DNA of 64,000 nucleotides from an uncultured Flavobacteriales bacterium (GCA_937876195.1 CALEIK010000025.1:1-64000); one strand, 5' to 3'; positions 27,263 through 37,078 are shown, counted from the first letter of the stretch. Numbers and translations are program-made. Notes: a model not told the origin generated them from the sequence alone.

Positions 27263-27299
27263 AATTTTGAGTTGAAAAGGAATATTTTTACTCAAAATT
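27263..27299. promoter_or_regulatory. Leader hairpin before the arginase-like gene
   Basis: A perfect 10-bp inverted repeat, AATTTTGAGT (27263-27272) and ACTCAAAATT (27290-27299) around a 17-base loop, ends 5 bases before the ATG at 27305. It could be an operator or an mRNA hairpin covering the start region. It is not a terminator, as no T run follows. Confidence 0.5.
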
Positions 27300-27304
27300 G
27301 TACA

Positions 27305-28468
27305 ATGAAAGACCTTTCGATTTATTTTCAACCGGTTCAGCTAGAAAGTCAAATCAGCGAAAACACCATTGGTGAAACGATTGAATTGCACACAAGCAAA
27401 GGTTTTCCAACAATTGAACAAAATTCAATCGCTATTTTTGATGTTTCAGAATACAGAAACGTAGAGGGCGCAAACGCCGATTTCGGGAAAAAACCAAACA
27501 ACAAATTTCGAGAAGCCTTCTATGAAATGTATAGAGGCGACAATTGGATCCGCCCGATTTATGATTTAGGAACGGTAATGCCAGGAGGGAAAATTGAGGA
27601 CACCTATTTTGCAGTTGCTCAAATTGTGACCGAGCTCGTAAAGGCAGAAGTCATTCCAGTGATGATTGGAGGAGGGCAAGATTTGACGCTTTCCTGTTAC
27701 AAAGGGTTCGAGTCGCTGGAGCGCATGATTAATATTTGTGCTATTGACAGCCAATTTGATTTGGGCGATCCGAATGAGAAAATCACTTCAAAAGGATATG
27801 TAGGCCATTTACTTATGCAGCGACCTTGTTACCTGTTCAATTATTCGACCATTGGAGTGCAGCGCCCGTTTGTCGAGAAAAAGAGCCTTGAGCTGTTCGA
27901 AAAGCTCTACTTTGATATTTGTCGATTAGGTGAATTCAATGCAGACCCAAAAGTTGCTGAGCCCTTTCTGAGAAACTCAGATGTCCTTTCGATCGATTTC
28001 GCATCTATAAAATCTTCTGAGACGGACCCTAATTGTTATCATAATCCCAATGGTTTTTACGCAGAACAAATCTGTCAAGTAGCAAAGTATGCTGGTATCA
28101 GCGATAAAATGTCCTGCGTTGGAATTTTTGACACGCACCCAGAGCACAATGCAATCGCTTCAAGTCTACTCTCTCAGATCATATGGTACTTTATTGATGG
28201 TGTTTCTCAGCGTATGGGGGACTTTCCCATTGGGAGCAAAAAGGCCTATACCAAGTTCCATGTTCAAATGGATGATTTCAACGATGAACTCGTATTTTAT
28301 AAAAGCGACAAGTCTGGAAGATGGTGGCTGGAGGTTAAATATTTGAATGAGGAAAATCTTAAATATGAAAGACATTGTATGGTTCCCTGTAATAGAGTGG
28401 ATTATGAAAATGCGGTAAAAAGCATCATTCCAGATTTATGGTGGAAAACACTTCAGAAATTAAGTTAG
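27305..28468 (+). CDS. Arginase/formimidoylglutamase-family protein lacking metal ligands
   Basis: A 387-residue member of the ureohydrolase fold. The first metal motif reads GGGQD (Gln125) where active enzymes have GGGHD/E. The second reads DSQFD (148-152) where they have DAHxD, and the third SxDxDxxDP motif is not recognisable around VLSIDFASIKS. Loss of several manganese ligands suggests a pseudoenzyme or a changed activity. Such degenerate homologues occur elsewhere in flavobacteria near gliding genes, as far as I recall. The start is placed at ATG 27305, because an in-frame TTG at 27272 falls inside a leader hairpin. It lies between topA and the porP-gldKLMN cluster. Confidence 0.85.
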   Translation: MKDLSIYFQPVQLESQISENTIGETIELHTSKGFPTIEQNSIAIFDVSEYRNVEGANADFGKKPNNKFREAFYEMYRGDNWIRPIYDLGTVMPGGKIEDTYFAVAQIVTELVKAEVIPVMIGGGQDLTLSCYKGFESLERMINICAIDSQFDLGDPNEKITSKGYVGHLLMQRPCYLFNYSTIGVQRPFVEKKSLELFEKLYFDICRLGEFNADPKVAEPFLRNSDVLSIDFASIKSSETDPNCYHNPNGFYAEQICQVAKYAGISDKMSCVGIFDTHPEHNAIASSLLSQIIWYFIDGVSQRMGDFPIGSKKAYTKFHVQMDDFNDELVFYKSDKSGRWWLEVKYLNEENLKYERHCMVPCNRVDYENAVKSIIPDLWWKTLQKLS

Positions 28469-28582
28469 ATTGACTTACCCTGTAAAACACACATTCTTTT
28501 TACATTTCCATGTTTTTTTTAACAATGGCAAATAAAAATTTCAATTATTAATAAAAATAGCTATTTTAGTCGCCTAATAGAA

Positions 28583-28590
28583 TAACTTTG
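28583..28590 (+). promoter_or_regulatory. Candidate -7 box for porP-gldKLMN
   Basis: TAACTTTG matches TAnnTTTG, 44 bases before the PorP-like ATG. No -33 TTTG at the expected spacing. Confidence 0.45.
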
Positions 28591-28634
28591 TTTTGTGAAT
28601 TTTTAGCAAAGCGAACTAATTGAATGACTATTAT

Positions 28635-29564
28635 ATGAGAAAAATTTTACTTCTATTGCCACTATTTACTGTGGTATTGGCGAATTTAGCAACTGCACAG
28701 CAAGACAAATTGTTGACTCATTTCATGTATGATAAGATGAGTTTGAATCCTGGTGAAACAGGAATCGATGAAGGGATTTGTGCTACGACCATGTACAGAA
28801 ATCAATGGGATAAGGTGAATGGAGCTCCAAATTCAGCGGTTCTGAATCTTGAAGCTAATTTACAACGATACATTCCTGTTAACGTTGGTATTTCTTTTTT
28901 CCACGATGCAATTGGATTTAATCGTCAGAACAATTTATTGTTGAATGTTTCTTATCCTCTTGAGTTAGGTGCTGCTGGTACACTTGGTATTGGAGCGGGA
29001 GTAGGTATTGTGAATTTTGGGATGAATCCTGATTGGGTTCCGCCGACAACAAGTGTTGATCCAACATTACCTGTAGGCTATTCTGCAACAAACTTAGATT
29101 TGAATTTCGGATTGTACTTTAAAGGTACGTCTGATTACTACGTAGGGATTTCATCCACTCACTTGTCGGAATCAGTAGTAGGGGCGGCAACCATGCCTGG
29201 AGCGTATAATACAGCAAGACACTATTATGTAATGGGTGGTAAAACATTTAAGGATATAGGTCCTGGAGATATTGAAACAAACGCGTTGATAAGAACGGAT
29301 TTTGTTAAAATGTCAGCAGACATTAATGCACGCTATATATGGAATCAAAAAGCGTATGGCGGTTTAACATATCGTGTGTCTGATGCCGTGGCGGTTATGC
29401 TGGGGTACAGACCAATAAACAATTTAACAATTGGTTATTCATATGATATATCTTTGAATAGACTTTCTTCTATTTCAAGAGGATCGCATGAGATTATGGT
29501 TAAGTATTGTTACTTCCTTCCACCGGTGCCAATACAAAAATCAAAACACCCTAGATGGTTGTAA
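28635..29564 (+). CDS. PorP/SprF family type IX secretion outer-membrane protein
   Basis: A 309-residue outer-membrane beta-barrel with signal peptide ending at TAQQ. The opening after cleavage, QDKLLTHFMYDKMSLNPGETGIDEG, and the later YRNQWDKVNGAPNSAVLNLEA are hallmarks of the PorP/SprF family, which anchors T9SS substrates and motor parts at the outer membrane. The end is rich in alternating hydrophobic strands (IMVKYCYF). ATG 28635 gives a clean signal peptide; a TTG five codons earlier is rejected. It lies 114 bases upstream of gldK, as PorP does upstream of porKLMN in Porphyromonas. Confidence 0.92.
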   Translation: MRKILLLLPLFTVVLANLATAQQDKLLTHFMYDKMSLNPGETGIDEGICATTMYRNQWDKVNGAPNSAVLNLEANLQRYIPVNVGISFFHDAIGFNRQNNLLLNVSYPLELGAAGTLGIGAGVGIVNFGMNPDWVPPTTSVDPTLPVGYSATNLDLNFGLYFKGTSDYYVGISSTHLSESVVGAATMPGAYNTARHYYVMGGKTFKDIGPGDIETNALIRTDFVKMSADINARYIWNQKAYGGLTYRVSDAVAVMLGYRPINNLTIGYSYDISLNRLSSISRGSHEIMVKYCYFLPPVPIQKSKHPRWL

Positions 29565-29678
29565 AATTTAAATTAATTTAGAATATTTGTAACCATTTCG
29601 GCTATAATACCGTTATATCGAAGAATTAAGATCCTGTAAGTTGTTAATTTGGTATCCGGTTGATTAAAATGAGGTAGA

Positions 29679-31226
29679 ATGAAAAAACTTTTGTTATTTG
29701 CTATTGTCAGCGTAGTTCTGGCAGCGTGTAGTTCGAGAACTGGACACCTAACAGGTTCGTTAGGAAGACCGGTGTACCACCCAGAGATTCCTATGGGCAT
29801 GGTTTATATTCCCGCTGGCTCATACCAGATGGGAGAGAATGATGGCGACATGCCGTTTTTGCATCAAACACGTGCAAAGACTGTATCAGTTCAGGCATTC
29901 TATATGGATCAAACCGAGATTTCAAACAACGAGTATCGTCAGTTTGTGGAATGGGTAAAGGATTCTATCGCTCGTGATAAAATCTATATTGGATTAGAAG
30001 AAGATGATGACGCAAGTCGATTTATCAATTATACTGACATGTATTTTGATGAAGGCGGATTGAGTTATGAAGAATTTGATCCTTCTGATCGAGAGTTGAA
30101 CAGAACAATCTTCAGTTTGAACTGGGACAGACGTTTTGATTACAACGATCCTGAATTAGTTCCAATTTTGGCAGACATGTACTATCCACAACCTCAACGT
30201 TTTTACAAACGAAGAGAGTTTGATGTGCGTAAGCTAATGTTTAGATACTATTGGATTGATCTTGTTGAAGCAGCAAGAAGAGGTAGAATCAACATTACGC
30301 CAAATGGTTATGACAATCAAGGGAACAAATTGGTAGATGAGCACAGAGAGCTGGAAACACCACCACATCCTTTTACAGAAGAACCACAAGGTCAAGATTT
30401 GGACTTGAGTAATGGTATTAACAAGAAGGGTGGTAGTAATGCGATCAGAGGGCATGCAAACCGTCAACGTTTTATCATTGATGAGATAATTAATGTTTAT
30501 CCAGATACATTGTGCTGGGTACGTGACTTTACGTATTCGTTCCATGATCCAATGACGAACATGTATTTCTGGCACCCAGCTTATGATAACTACCCTGTAG
30601 TTGGAGTAACGTGGACACAAGCGAAAGCATTTTCAGTGTGGAGAACACAACTATTGAACAACTGGTTGGTATCTATGGGAGATTTATTCGTGAACGATTT
30701 CCGTTTGCCGACAGAGGCAGAGTGGGAAAGAGCTTCTCGTGGAGATTTACAATTGTCACAATACCCATGGGGTGGTCCTTACATCAGAAATGAGTCAGGA
30801 TGTTTCTTAGGAAACTTTAAACCAATGCGTGGTAGATATTTTGAAGATGGAGGTTTCCATACTGTAAAAGTATTCTCTTACAATCCAAACGGATGGGGAT
30901 TATACTGTATGGCAGGAAACGTTTCAGAGTGGTGTGAAACTGCATACGATGAATCGATGTATGAATTCTCACATGACTTGAATACAGATTACCGTTATGA
31001 AGCAATGGATTGGGATCCACCATCAATGAAACGTAAAGTATTGCGTGGAGGTTCGTGGAAGGATATTGGATACTATTTGAGAAATTCAACGCGTACTTTC
31101 GAGTACCAAGATACTGCTAAGTCGTACATTGGATACAGAAATGTTATGACACACCTAGGTCGTGGAGGTAGAGATTTCACGAAAGAGGGAGGCGAAGAAA
31201 TTCGAAGCGACATTCAACTACGCTAA
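29679..31226 (+). CDS. gldK: Gliding motility/T9SS lipoprotein GldK
   Basis: A 515-residue lipoprotein (lipobox VLAAC, Cys17) with an FGE-sulfatase (SUMF1) fold, seen in PMGMVYIPAGSYQMG, TEISNNEYRQF, RLPTEAEWERASRGD and CMAGNVSEWCETAYD. GldK (PorK) is the outer-membrane-anchored half of the periplasmic ring built with GldN. There is no sign that it acts as a formylglycine enzyme. It is the first of four adjacent motor/secretion genes, followed by gldL 51 bases later. Confidence 0.97.
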   Translation: MKKLLLFAIVSVVLAACSSRTGHLTGSLGRPVYHPEIPMGMVYIPAGSYQMGENDGDMPFLHQTRAKTVSVQAFYMDQTEISNNEYRQFVEWVKDSIARDKIYIGLEEDDDASRFINYTDMYFDEGGLSYEEFDPSDRELNRTIFSLNWDRRFDYNDPELVPILADMYYPQPQRFYKRREFDVRKLMFRYYWIDLVEAARRGRINITPNGYDNQGNKLVDEHRELETPPHPFTEEPQGQDLDLSNGINKKGGSNAIRGHANRQRFIIDEIINVYPDTLCWVRDFTYSFHDPMTNMYFWHPAYDNYPVVGVTWTQAKAFSVWRTQLLNNWLVSMGDLFVNDFRLPTEAEWERASRGDLQLSQYPWGGPYIRNESGCFLGNFKPMRGRYFEDGGFHTVKVFSYNPNGWGLYCMAGNVSEWCETAYDESMYEFSHDLNTDYRYEAMDWDPPSMKRKVLRGGSWKDIGYYLRNSTRTFEYQDTAKSYIGYRNVMTHLGRGGRDFTKEGGEEIRSDIQLR

Positions 31227-31277
31227 GAATAAACAAACAACAAACAAATAATTTTTAAACCAAAAACAAGGAAAACT

Positions 31278-32081
31278 ATGAAACCAGGAAGTAAAGGATG
31301 GAAAAAATTTATGGCGAAATTATACGGTTGGGGAGCAGCTGTAGTAATTGTAGGAGCCTTATTTAAAATTCAACACTGGCCAGGTGCTGGACCGATGCTT
31401 ATTGCAGGTCTTGGTACAGAGGCATTTATCTTCTTTATGTCGGCATTTGAGCCAATACACGAAGATCCAAATTGGGAGTTAGTATACCCAGAATTGGCAT
31501 TAGGTCACTCGGATGATTTAGATCACGATGCACTTGTTGCTAAAAAGGATAAAGAATCTATTTCTGATCATTTAGACAGAATGTTAGAGGAAGCGAAAAT
31601 CGATGGTGAATTACTCGGTCGCCTTGGAGATGGAATGAGAGCTTTGGGTAACAATGCAAATGACATGAAAGATATCAGTTCTGCGGTTGTTGCAACAGAT
31701 TCTTATGTAAGTAGCTTACAAGCTGCGTCTGATAAAGTTTCGACTTTGTCTGAAGCATACGAAAGAGCTTCTGTATCTATTTCTGGAATGACGTCTGCAC
31801 AAGCGGAAGGTGAATCATTTGGAGAGCAAATGCAAAAAGTTTCTAAAAACCTTTCTGCACTGAACAATGTATATGAATTACAATTAAAAGGTTCTTCTGC
31901 TCACTTAGAAGCTACTGAGAAATTCCAAGGCCAGGTAACTGATTTGATGAAAAACTTGTCGGATTCTGTAGAGGATACACGTTTATACAAAGAGAATATG
32001 GCTATGCTGTCTAAGAACTTAACTGATCTTAACGCAGTTTATGGAAATATGTTGAAAGCTATGACAATAACTAGAGCTTAA
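31278..32081 (+). CDS. gldL: Gliding/T9SS motor protein GldL
   Basis: A 267-residue inner-membrane protein with two N-terminal transmembrane helices (about 14-30 and 38-56), joined by the FKIQHWPGAGPM loop, and a long cytosolic coiled-coil tail. Glu48 in GTEAFIFF aligns with the membrane glutamate essential for proton-driven motor action in Flavobacterium GldL, and Lys30/His33 with other conserved polar residues. GldL forms a pentamer around a GldM dimer. The tail is rich in Ser/Ala/Leu helices. Confidence 0.97.
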   Translation: MKPGSKGWKKFMAKLYGWGAAVVIVGALFKIQHWPGAGPMLIAGLGTEAFIFFMSAFEPIHEDPNWELVYPELALGHSDDLDHDALVAKKDKESISDHLDRMLEEAKIDGELLGRLGDGMRALGNNANDMKDISSAVVATDSYVSSLQAASDKVSTLSEAYERASVSISGMTSAQAEGESFGEQMQKVSKNLSALNNVYELQLKGSSAHLEATEKFQGQVTDLMKNLSDSVEDTRLYKENMAMLSKNLTDLNAVYGNMLKAMTITRA

Positions 32082-32152
32082 TAGTTGAAAAACTGTTACT
32101 ATTTAGTTTTTTCATATTAAATAGATTGTAAACCAATTAAATTTAATTAATC

Positions 32153-33907
32153 ATGGCAGGAGGAAAAGAAACACCAAGGCAAAAGATGATCGGTATGATG
32201 TACCTCGTACTCACCGCGCTTTTGGCCTTAAATGTATCTAAATCTATCCTTGACGCTTTCGTAGCGATTGAGGAGAATATACAAAAAGCAAACATTGTTC
32301 AGGTTGATCGTGGGGATGGCTTTATCGGCGACGTTAAAGAGGAAATCCAAGCGGCAAAGGGACCAGACAATGTGCTAAAGAAGAAAAAGTTGGAGTATGT
32401 ACTTGCTCAAATGGACAAAATTGACAAGGAAACAGCTGAGATGATTGGATTCATCGATAAGTTGAAGGTTGAGATTTTGGACATGGCGGGTGAAAATACT
32501 GCAGCATACAAAGACAAAGATCATACAAATATTCTTTGGAAGAAAACTGATAAAGTGAGACCGGCACGTATGTGGTTGGCCGCAGTACAAGGAATGGATA
32601 AGTACGATGAGCCAATGAATGTGATGGGTATTGCTGAGGATATTAAAAATCCAACAGGTAACGGTGCTGAACTTTGGAAAAAGTACAATGACTATCGTTC
32701 AAAGATTGTAGAAATCGCTGGAACATATCAAATGCCAGGTTCTCAATCGAAATTCAACATCAAACCTTCAAAGATAAACGAGTATGAGAACAATGCGAAA
32801 TTGACTCAGAAAGTGGCTAAAATGGTGGATGACTCGAAAGCAAACCTTAAAGAGGATCGTCAGGTATTGATTGATCTTTATATGGGCTTGACTAAGCTTG
32901 AGCGCAACGAAGTACACGACATGAAAGGAGTGCACTGGATTGGAATGACGTTTGACCACTCTCCTCTTGTAGCAGGGATTGCAGCGTTGTCCTCTTTGGA
33001 GCAAGATGTTTTAGCGGCACGTGCACTTGCATTAGCGCACTACAAGTCGAAAGTATCTACAGGTGAATATAGCTTTAACAAAATTACGTCATTGGCGTAT
33101 GGTCCTAACGTTGCAAACGGTGGTGATGATATCGAATTGAAAGTAATGATGGCGGCATTTGATTCTGATAACCAACCAAAAGTGACTATAGATGGTTACG
33201 AAGGTGAAGGAGTAGTTACTTATCCAGGTAACGGTACAGGTGTTGTTAAAGTGAAAGCTGGTGGTACTACAATGGAATTGTCAGGTACAGTGTCTATCAA
33301 AAACAAATCAGGTGTTCCGAAAACTGAAAAGTGGAACCACACGGTAATTATTATGAAACCACAAGGTTCAATTGAGTTACCTGAGTTGAACGTATTGTAC
33401 AGAGGTTACCCGAATAAGGCTGAAGCAACTGCTTCTGGATACGATAAGTCAATTTTGGGTGGAACTGGTGTGAGTATTAGTGGTTCAGGACCGTACATTG
33501 TGAAACCTACAGGAAATGGACGTACAGCTTACCTTACTGTTTCTGGAAAGAATACAGCAACTGGTCAAACTGTTCAGTTGAAACGAGTAGAATACAGAGT
33601 AAGTAATCTACCAGATCCTGAAATATATTGGGGTGCTGCTAAAAATGGACAAAAAGGATCAAAAGCGGAAACAAAATTGTTCGCGAAGTATGGTCCAGAA
33701 ATTCCATTGAAAGCTGACTTCACGATTAAGAGTTGGGAATGTAGTGTTCCTGGTGCTTCACGTCCTGTAATGGGAACTGGTAGCTTAATTACTTCGGCTT
33801 CGCCGTTGTTAAGAGCAGCTCCAATGGGAAGCATGGTTAGTTTTATCTGTAAAGTTGTTGGTCCGGACGGGATTACCCGTACAAGAGCTGGTGCATTTAA
33901 AATTTAA
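32153..33907 (+). CDS. gldM: Gliding/T9SS motor protein GldM
   Basis: A 584-residue protein with one N-terminal transmembrane helix (about 12-34, MIGMMYLVLTALLALNVSKSI) and a large periplasmic part: an N-terminal helical domain (to about 260) followed by Ig-like beta-domains ending in VGPDGITRTRAGAF. GldM couples the GldL motor in the inner membrane to the GldK/GldN ring. It is somewhat longer than the roughly 510-520 residues I recall for other GldM/PorM, mostly within the helical domain and linkers. It lies 71 bases after gldL and 17 before gldN. Confidence 0.96.
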   Translation: MAGGKETPRQKMIGMMYLVLTALLALNVSKSILDAFVAIEENIQKANIVQVDRGDGFIGDVKEEIQAAKGPDNVLKKKKLEYVLAQMDKIDKETAEMIGFIDKLKVEILDMAGENTAAYKDKDHTNILWKKTDKVRPARMWLAAVQGMDKYDEPMNVMGIAEDIKNPTGNGAELWKKYNDYRSKIVEIAGTYQMPGSQSKFNIKPSKINEYENNAKLTQKVAKMVDDSKANLKEDRQVLIDLYMGLTKLERNEVHDMKGVHWIGMTFDHSPLVAGIAALSSLEQDVLAARALALAHYKSKVSTGEYSFNKITSLAYGPNVANGGDDIELKVMMAAFDSDNQPKVTIDGYEGEGVVTYPGNGTGVVKVKAGGTTMELSGTVSIKNKSGVPKTEKWNHTVIIMKPQGSIELPELNVLYRGYPNKAEATASGYDKSILGGTGVSISGSGPYIVKPTGNGRTAYLTVSGKNTATGQTVQLKRVEYRVSNLPDPEIYWGAAKNGQKGSKAETKLFAKYGPEIPLKADFTIKSWECSVPGASRPVMGTGSLITSASPLLRAAPMGSMVSFICKVVGPDGITRTRAGAFKI

Positions 33908-33924
33908 AATTAAAATTGAGGGTT

Positions 33925-34950
33925 ATGAAAAGTCTATTAATTAGTGCTGTTGGAATATTCTTTATTGGATCGACAGCAGTCTGTCAAATCGAAGAAATAA
34001 ACGGAGGGCCGGTAAACGTTCCTACGGAAGGAATTATTGATGGGGTTTTCATCCAAGAACATATTCCTACAAAGCGTATGATTCCTTACGAATACGTTCG
34101 TGAAGCGGACGCGATTTGGAGCAAACGTGTGTTTGAATATATTGACCTTCGAGAAAAGATTAATCACAGTCTGTACTATCCATTAGATAGAATCACACCG
34201 TATGGTGCGTGGGAAAAAAATGCAAGAAGATGGAGTCTTTGGACGATCATTAGACAGCATGTATTGGAAGGCGATCTACGCGTTTTCTCTCCTTACAATC
34301 CGATTAGTTTTGGTTTAGGTGAAAAAGATGGTTACGAATTAAAGTATCCTATTGATCCACAACCAGGATTGAATTTTTATACGGATTCTATCTTCCGCGA
34401 TGAAATGCTGTACTACATTGGAGACTTAGGACCGCAAAGTGATATTCCGCTTACGGATGACTTTGGTGATCCTATTGTTATGGAAATGCCAGATGGTACA
34501 TTGGAATACAAATATCCTCCAAGAGATACAGTTTGGTATACTTCAAAGGACATTGTACAGTACCGTCTGAAAGAAGATTGGTTCTTTGATAAAGAGCGAT
34601 CTGTTTTGGATGTACGTATTATTGCCATTGCTCCAGTGGTGTACCAGGTTGAAACAAACGCAAACGGTCAGACCAGTATTAGTGGAATGGAAGAATGTTT
34701 TTGGCTGTATTTTCCGCACTGTCGTTTTATATTGAACAACTATTTTGTTTACAACGAAGCGAATGATGCGCAATGGATGAGTTTTGATGACTTGTTCTGG
34801 AAACGAAGATTCAACGGTGTGATTTACAGCGAAAGTAATGTATACGATCGTAAGATTGAAACGTACAGAACTGGAGTGGATGCTTTACATGAATCTGAAC
34901 AAATTAAGAATGAGATTAGAAATATTGAACACGATGTTTGGTCGTTCTAA
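33925..34950 (+). CDS. gldN: Gliding/T9SS protein GldN
   Basis: A 341-residue periplasmic protein with a signal peptide (about 1-21). It forms a ring with GldK and binds the GldM periplasmic part. Recognisable GldN signatures are EYVREADAIWSKRVFEYIDLREKINH and, near the C-terminus, FDDLFWKRRFNGVIYSESN. The ATG at 33925 follows GAGGGTT and is preferred over a TTG three codons upstream. A strong terminator directly follows, closing the cluster. There is no second copy (GldO) in the window. Confidence 0.96.
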   Translation: MKSLLISAVGIFFIGSTAVCQIEEINGGPVNVPTEGIIDGVFIQEHIPTKRMIPYEYVREADAIWSKRVFEYIDLREKINHSLYYPLDRITPYGAWEKNARRWSLWTIIRQHVLEGDLRVFSPYNPISFGLGEKDGYELKYPIDPQPGLNFYTDSIFRDEMLYYIGDLGPQSDIPLTDDFGDPIVMEMPDGTLEYKYPPRDTVWYTSKDIVQYRLKEDWFFDKERSVLDVRIIAIAPVVYQVETNANGQTSISGMEECFWLYFPHCRFILNNYFVYNEANDAQWMSFDDLFWKRRFNGVIYSESNVYDRKIETYRTGVDALHESEQIKNEIRNIEHDVWSF

Positions 34951-34967
34951 TTGAAATAATAAGTTTT

Positions 34968-35004
34968 AAAGCCCTGTTCGACATAGTCGGACAGGGCTTT
35001 TTTT
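34968..35004 (+). terminator. Intrinsic terminator of the gldKLMN cluster
   Basis: A 15-bp stem with one G-T wobble (34968-34982 with 34986-35000) and a three-base loop is followed by a T run, 18 bases after the gldN stop. Confidence 0.93.
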
Positions 35005-35113
35005 GTAAAATGAAGTTAATCTTTTAATCTTTAAATTTTTGCCCTGCGAAGCAAGCGCCTAAGGCAATCGTTGAATCTCTATGTAAACTACACTATATTT
35101 CAGATTTGTACTC

Positions 35114-35121
35114 TATCTTTG
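35114..35121 (+). promoter_or_regulatory. -7 box 4 bases before the ABC-F start
   Basis: TATCTTTG matches TAnnTTTG and ends 4 bases before ATG 35126, so the transcript should be leaderless or nearly so. Confidence 0.55.
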
Positions 35122-35125
35122 CAGC

Positions 35126-37078
35126 ATGATTAATTTGGAAAAGATTGGTGTCCATCTACCTCAAGGCTATTTATTCAACGATATTAGTCTGCAAATAAAT
35201 AAAGGGGATAAGATTGGACTGGTAGGGAAGAATGGTGCAGGAAAATCCACGCTTTTAAAGTTATTGGCTGGAGTTGATAAGGCTTCAGAAGGTAAGATTC
35301 ACAAACCAAGCGATTGTGCGATTGGTTATTTGACGCAGGACATTGTCATAGACACTGCTCAATCGGTTTTTGAGTACCTCAAGACATCGAATCCACTATT
35401 GACGCGTTTGAATGAACGGATAGATCAGATCAATCATGACCTTGTAGAGAGAAATGATTATGAATCTGAGGGTTACTTAGGTCTCCTCGATGAATTGAAC
35501 GATTTAAACCTTGAATTCTCTATCAACGATGGTTTTCAATGGGAGGAGAAAATAACGAATACGCTCAAAGGTCTGGGGTTCCAAGACGCTGAGTTAGAGC
35601 AGTCGCTCAATACGTTTTCTGGAGGTTGGAAGATGCGTGCTGAGTTGGCGAAAATATTGGTCAACAATCCTGATGTCATCTTGCTAGATGAGCCCACAAA
35701 CCACCTCGATATTATTTCGATCAGTTGGTTGGAGAATTACTTGAAGATGTTTGAGGGAGCCGTGATAACTATTTCTCATGATCGATTGTTTTTAGACAAT
35801 GTAACGAAACGTACCCTAGAAATCTCAAAGGGAAAAATATTGGATTTCGCGCACTCTTATACTAAGTACAAGGAATTGAGAGCTGAGGAACTAGAACGTT
35901 TAGCAGGAGCCAAAAAACAGCAGGATAAGGACATTAAACACGCCGAAGAACTGATCAATAAGTTCCGTGCAAAAAAGAATAAAGCGGCATTTGCGCAATC
36001 ACTGATCAAGAAGCTGGATAAAACCGAACGCATCGAGGTTGACAACGATGAAGTTGTAGGGATGAAAATTAGCTTCCCGTTGAGTGTACATCCTGGAAAG
36101 TGGGTGTTGCAAATGGACAACATGGGGAAATCGTACGGTGACAAATTGCTCTTTCAACATGTGAACCTAACTGTCGGACGGGGTGAGAAAATCGCCTTAC
36201 TTGGTGCCAATGGTATGGGGAAATCGACGTTGTTGAAGCGCATCATGAATAAAATTGAGGGCGATGGTGAGGTCACCTACGGTCACAATGTGAACATCAC
36301 CTACTTCGCGCAGGACCAAGCGGAAGCATTAAAGAAGGATTTAACAGTTTATGAAACGGTTGATGCCATCGCCAAGGACGATGTTAGGAAGAGTCTGCGT
36401 TCTGTACTGGGGGCGTTTTTGTTTCGAGGAGAGGACGTCGATAAGAAGGTATCAGTATTATCGGGTGGAGAACGTACGCGTTTGGCACTGTGTCAATTAT
36501 TGTTAAGCCCATCTAATTTTTTAATTCTTGATGAGCCGACAAATCACTTGGACATTCAAAGCAAGGAAGTGTTGAAAAGTGCGCTTCAAAATTACGAAGG
36601 AACATTTATTGTCGTTTCGCACGATAGGGAGTTTTTGGACGGATTGACGAATCGTATTTGGGACATCGAAAACCAAGCGTTGAAGATTCACCATTTCGGA
36701 GTGAAAGATTTCTTGAAGCGAAAAATGGAGCTGCTGCAACTGACTTCCAATAAAGCGAACATGTTGGTGAACAAGACAACCAATAATGATAAGCCAAAAT
36801 CGGATGAGCCTAAAGAAAGTCAGCTGTCCTACGATGAAAAGAAGGAATTAAAGCGACTGAAGAACAAGTATCAAAATCAAGTCTCACGTTCCGAACAACG
36901 AATTACTGAATTGGAAGAAAAGATCAAAGAAATGGATCAAGTGATGCTAGAAATTGATTATTCCAATGAAGCAAAAGCTTCCAAAGTTCTTAATGAGTAT
37001 GAGGCACTAAAGAACGAACTCGAAGAGCAAATGGAATTGTGGGAAGAGGGAACGGAACAACTAATGCAATTGAGTTAA
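35126..37078 (+). CDS. ABC-F family ATPase (Uup/YdiF-like)
   Basis: A 650-residue soluble protein with two ABC ATPase domains and no membrane segments. Domain 1 shows Walker A GKNGAGKST, signature FSGGWKMR and Walker B VILLDEPTNHLD; domain 2 shows GANGMGKST, LSGGERTR and FLILDEPTNHLD. A charged linker joins them, and a C-terminal coiled coil (about 560-650) is like that of Uup. ABC-F proteins act on ribosomes as translation factors or, in some cases, protect against antibiotics; which applies here cannot be told. Its stop codon lies inside the left arm of a perfect 23-bp inverted repeat. Confidence 0.95.
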   Translation: MINLEKIGVHLPQGYLFNDISLQINKGDKIGLVGKNGAGKSTLLKLLAGVDKASEGKIHKPSDCAIGYLTQDIVIDTAQSVFEYLKTSNPLLTRLNERIDQINHDLVERNDYESEGYLGLLDELNDLNLEFSINDGFQWEEKITNTLKGLGFQDAELEQSLNTFSGGWKMRAELAKILVNNPDVILLDEPTNHLDIISISWLENYLKMFEGAVITISHDRLFLDNVTKRTLEISKGKILDFAHSYTKYKELRAEELERLAGAKKQQDKDIKHAEELINKFRAKKNKAAFAQSLIKKLDKTERIEVDNDEVVGMKISFPLSVHPGKWVLQMDNMGKSYGDKLLFQHVNLTVGRGEKIALLGANGMGKSTLLKRIMNKIEGDGEVTYGHNVNITYFAQDQAEALKKDLTVYETVDAIAKDDVRKSLRSVLGAFLFRGEDVDKKVSVLSGGERTRLALCQLLLSPSNFLILDEPTNHLDIQSKEVLKSALQNYEGTFIVVSHDREFLDGLTNRIWDIENQALKIHHFGVKDFLKRKMELLQLTSNKANMLVNKTTNNDKPKSDEPKESQLSYDEKKELKRLKNKYQNQVSRSEQRITELEEKIKEMDQVMLEIDYSNEAKASKVLNEYEALKNELEEQMELWEEGTEQLMQLS

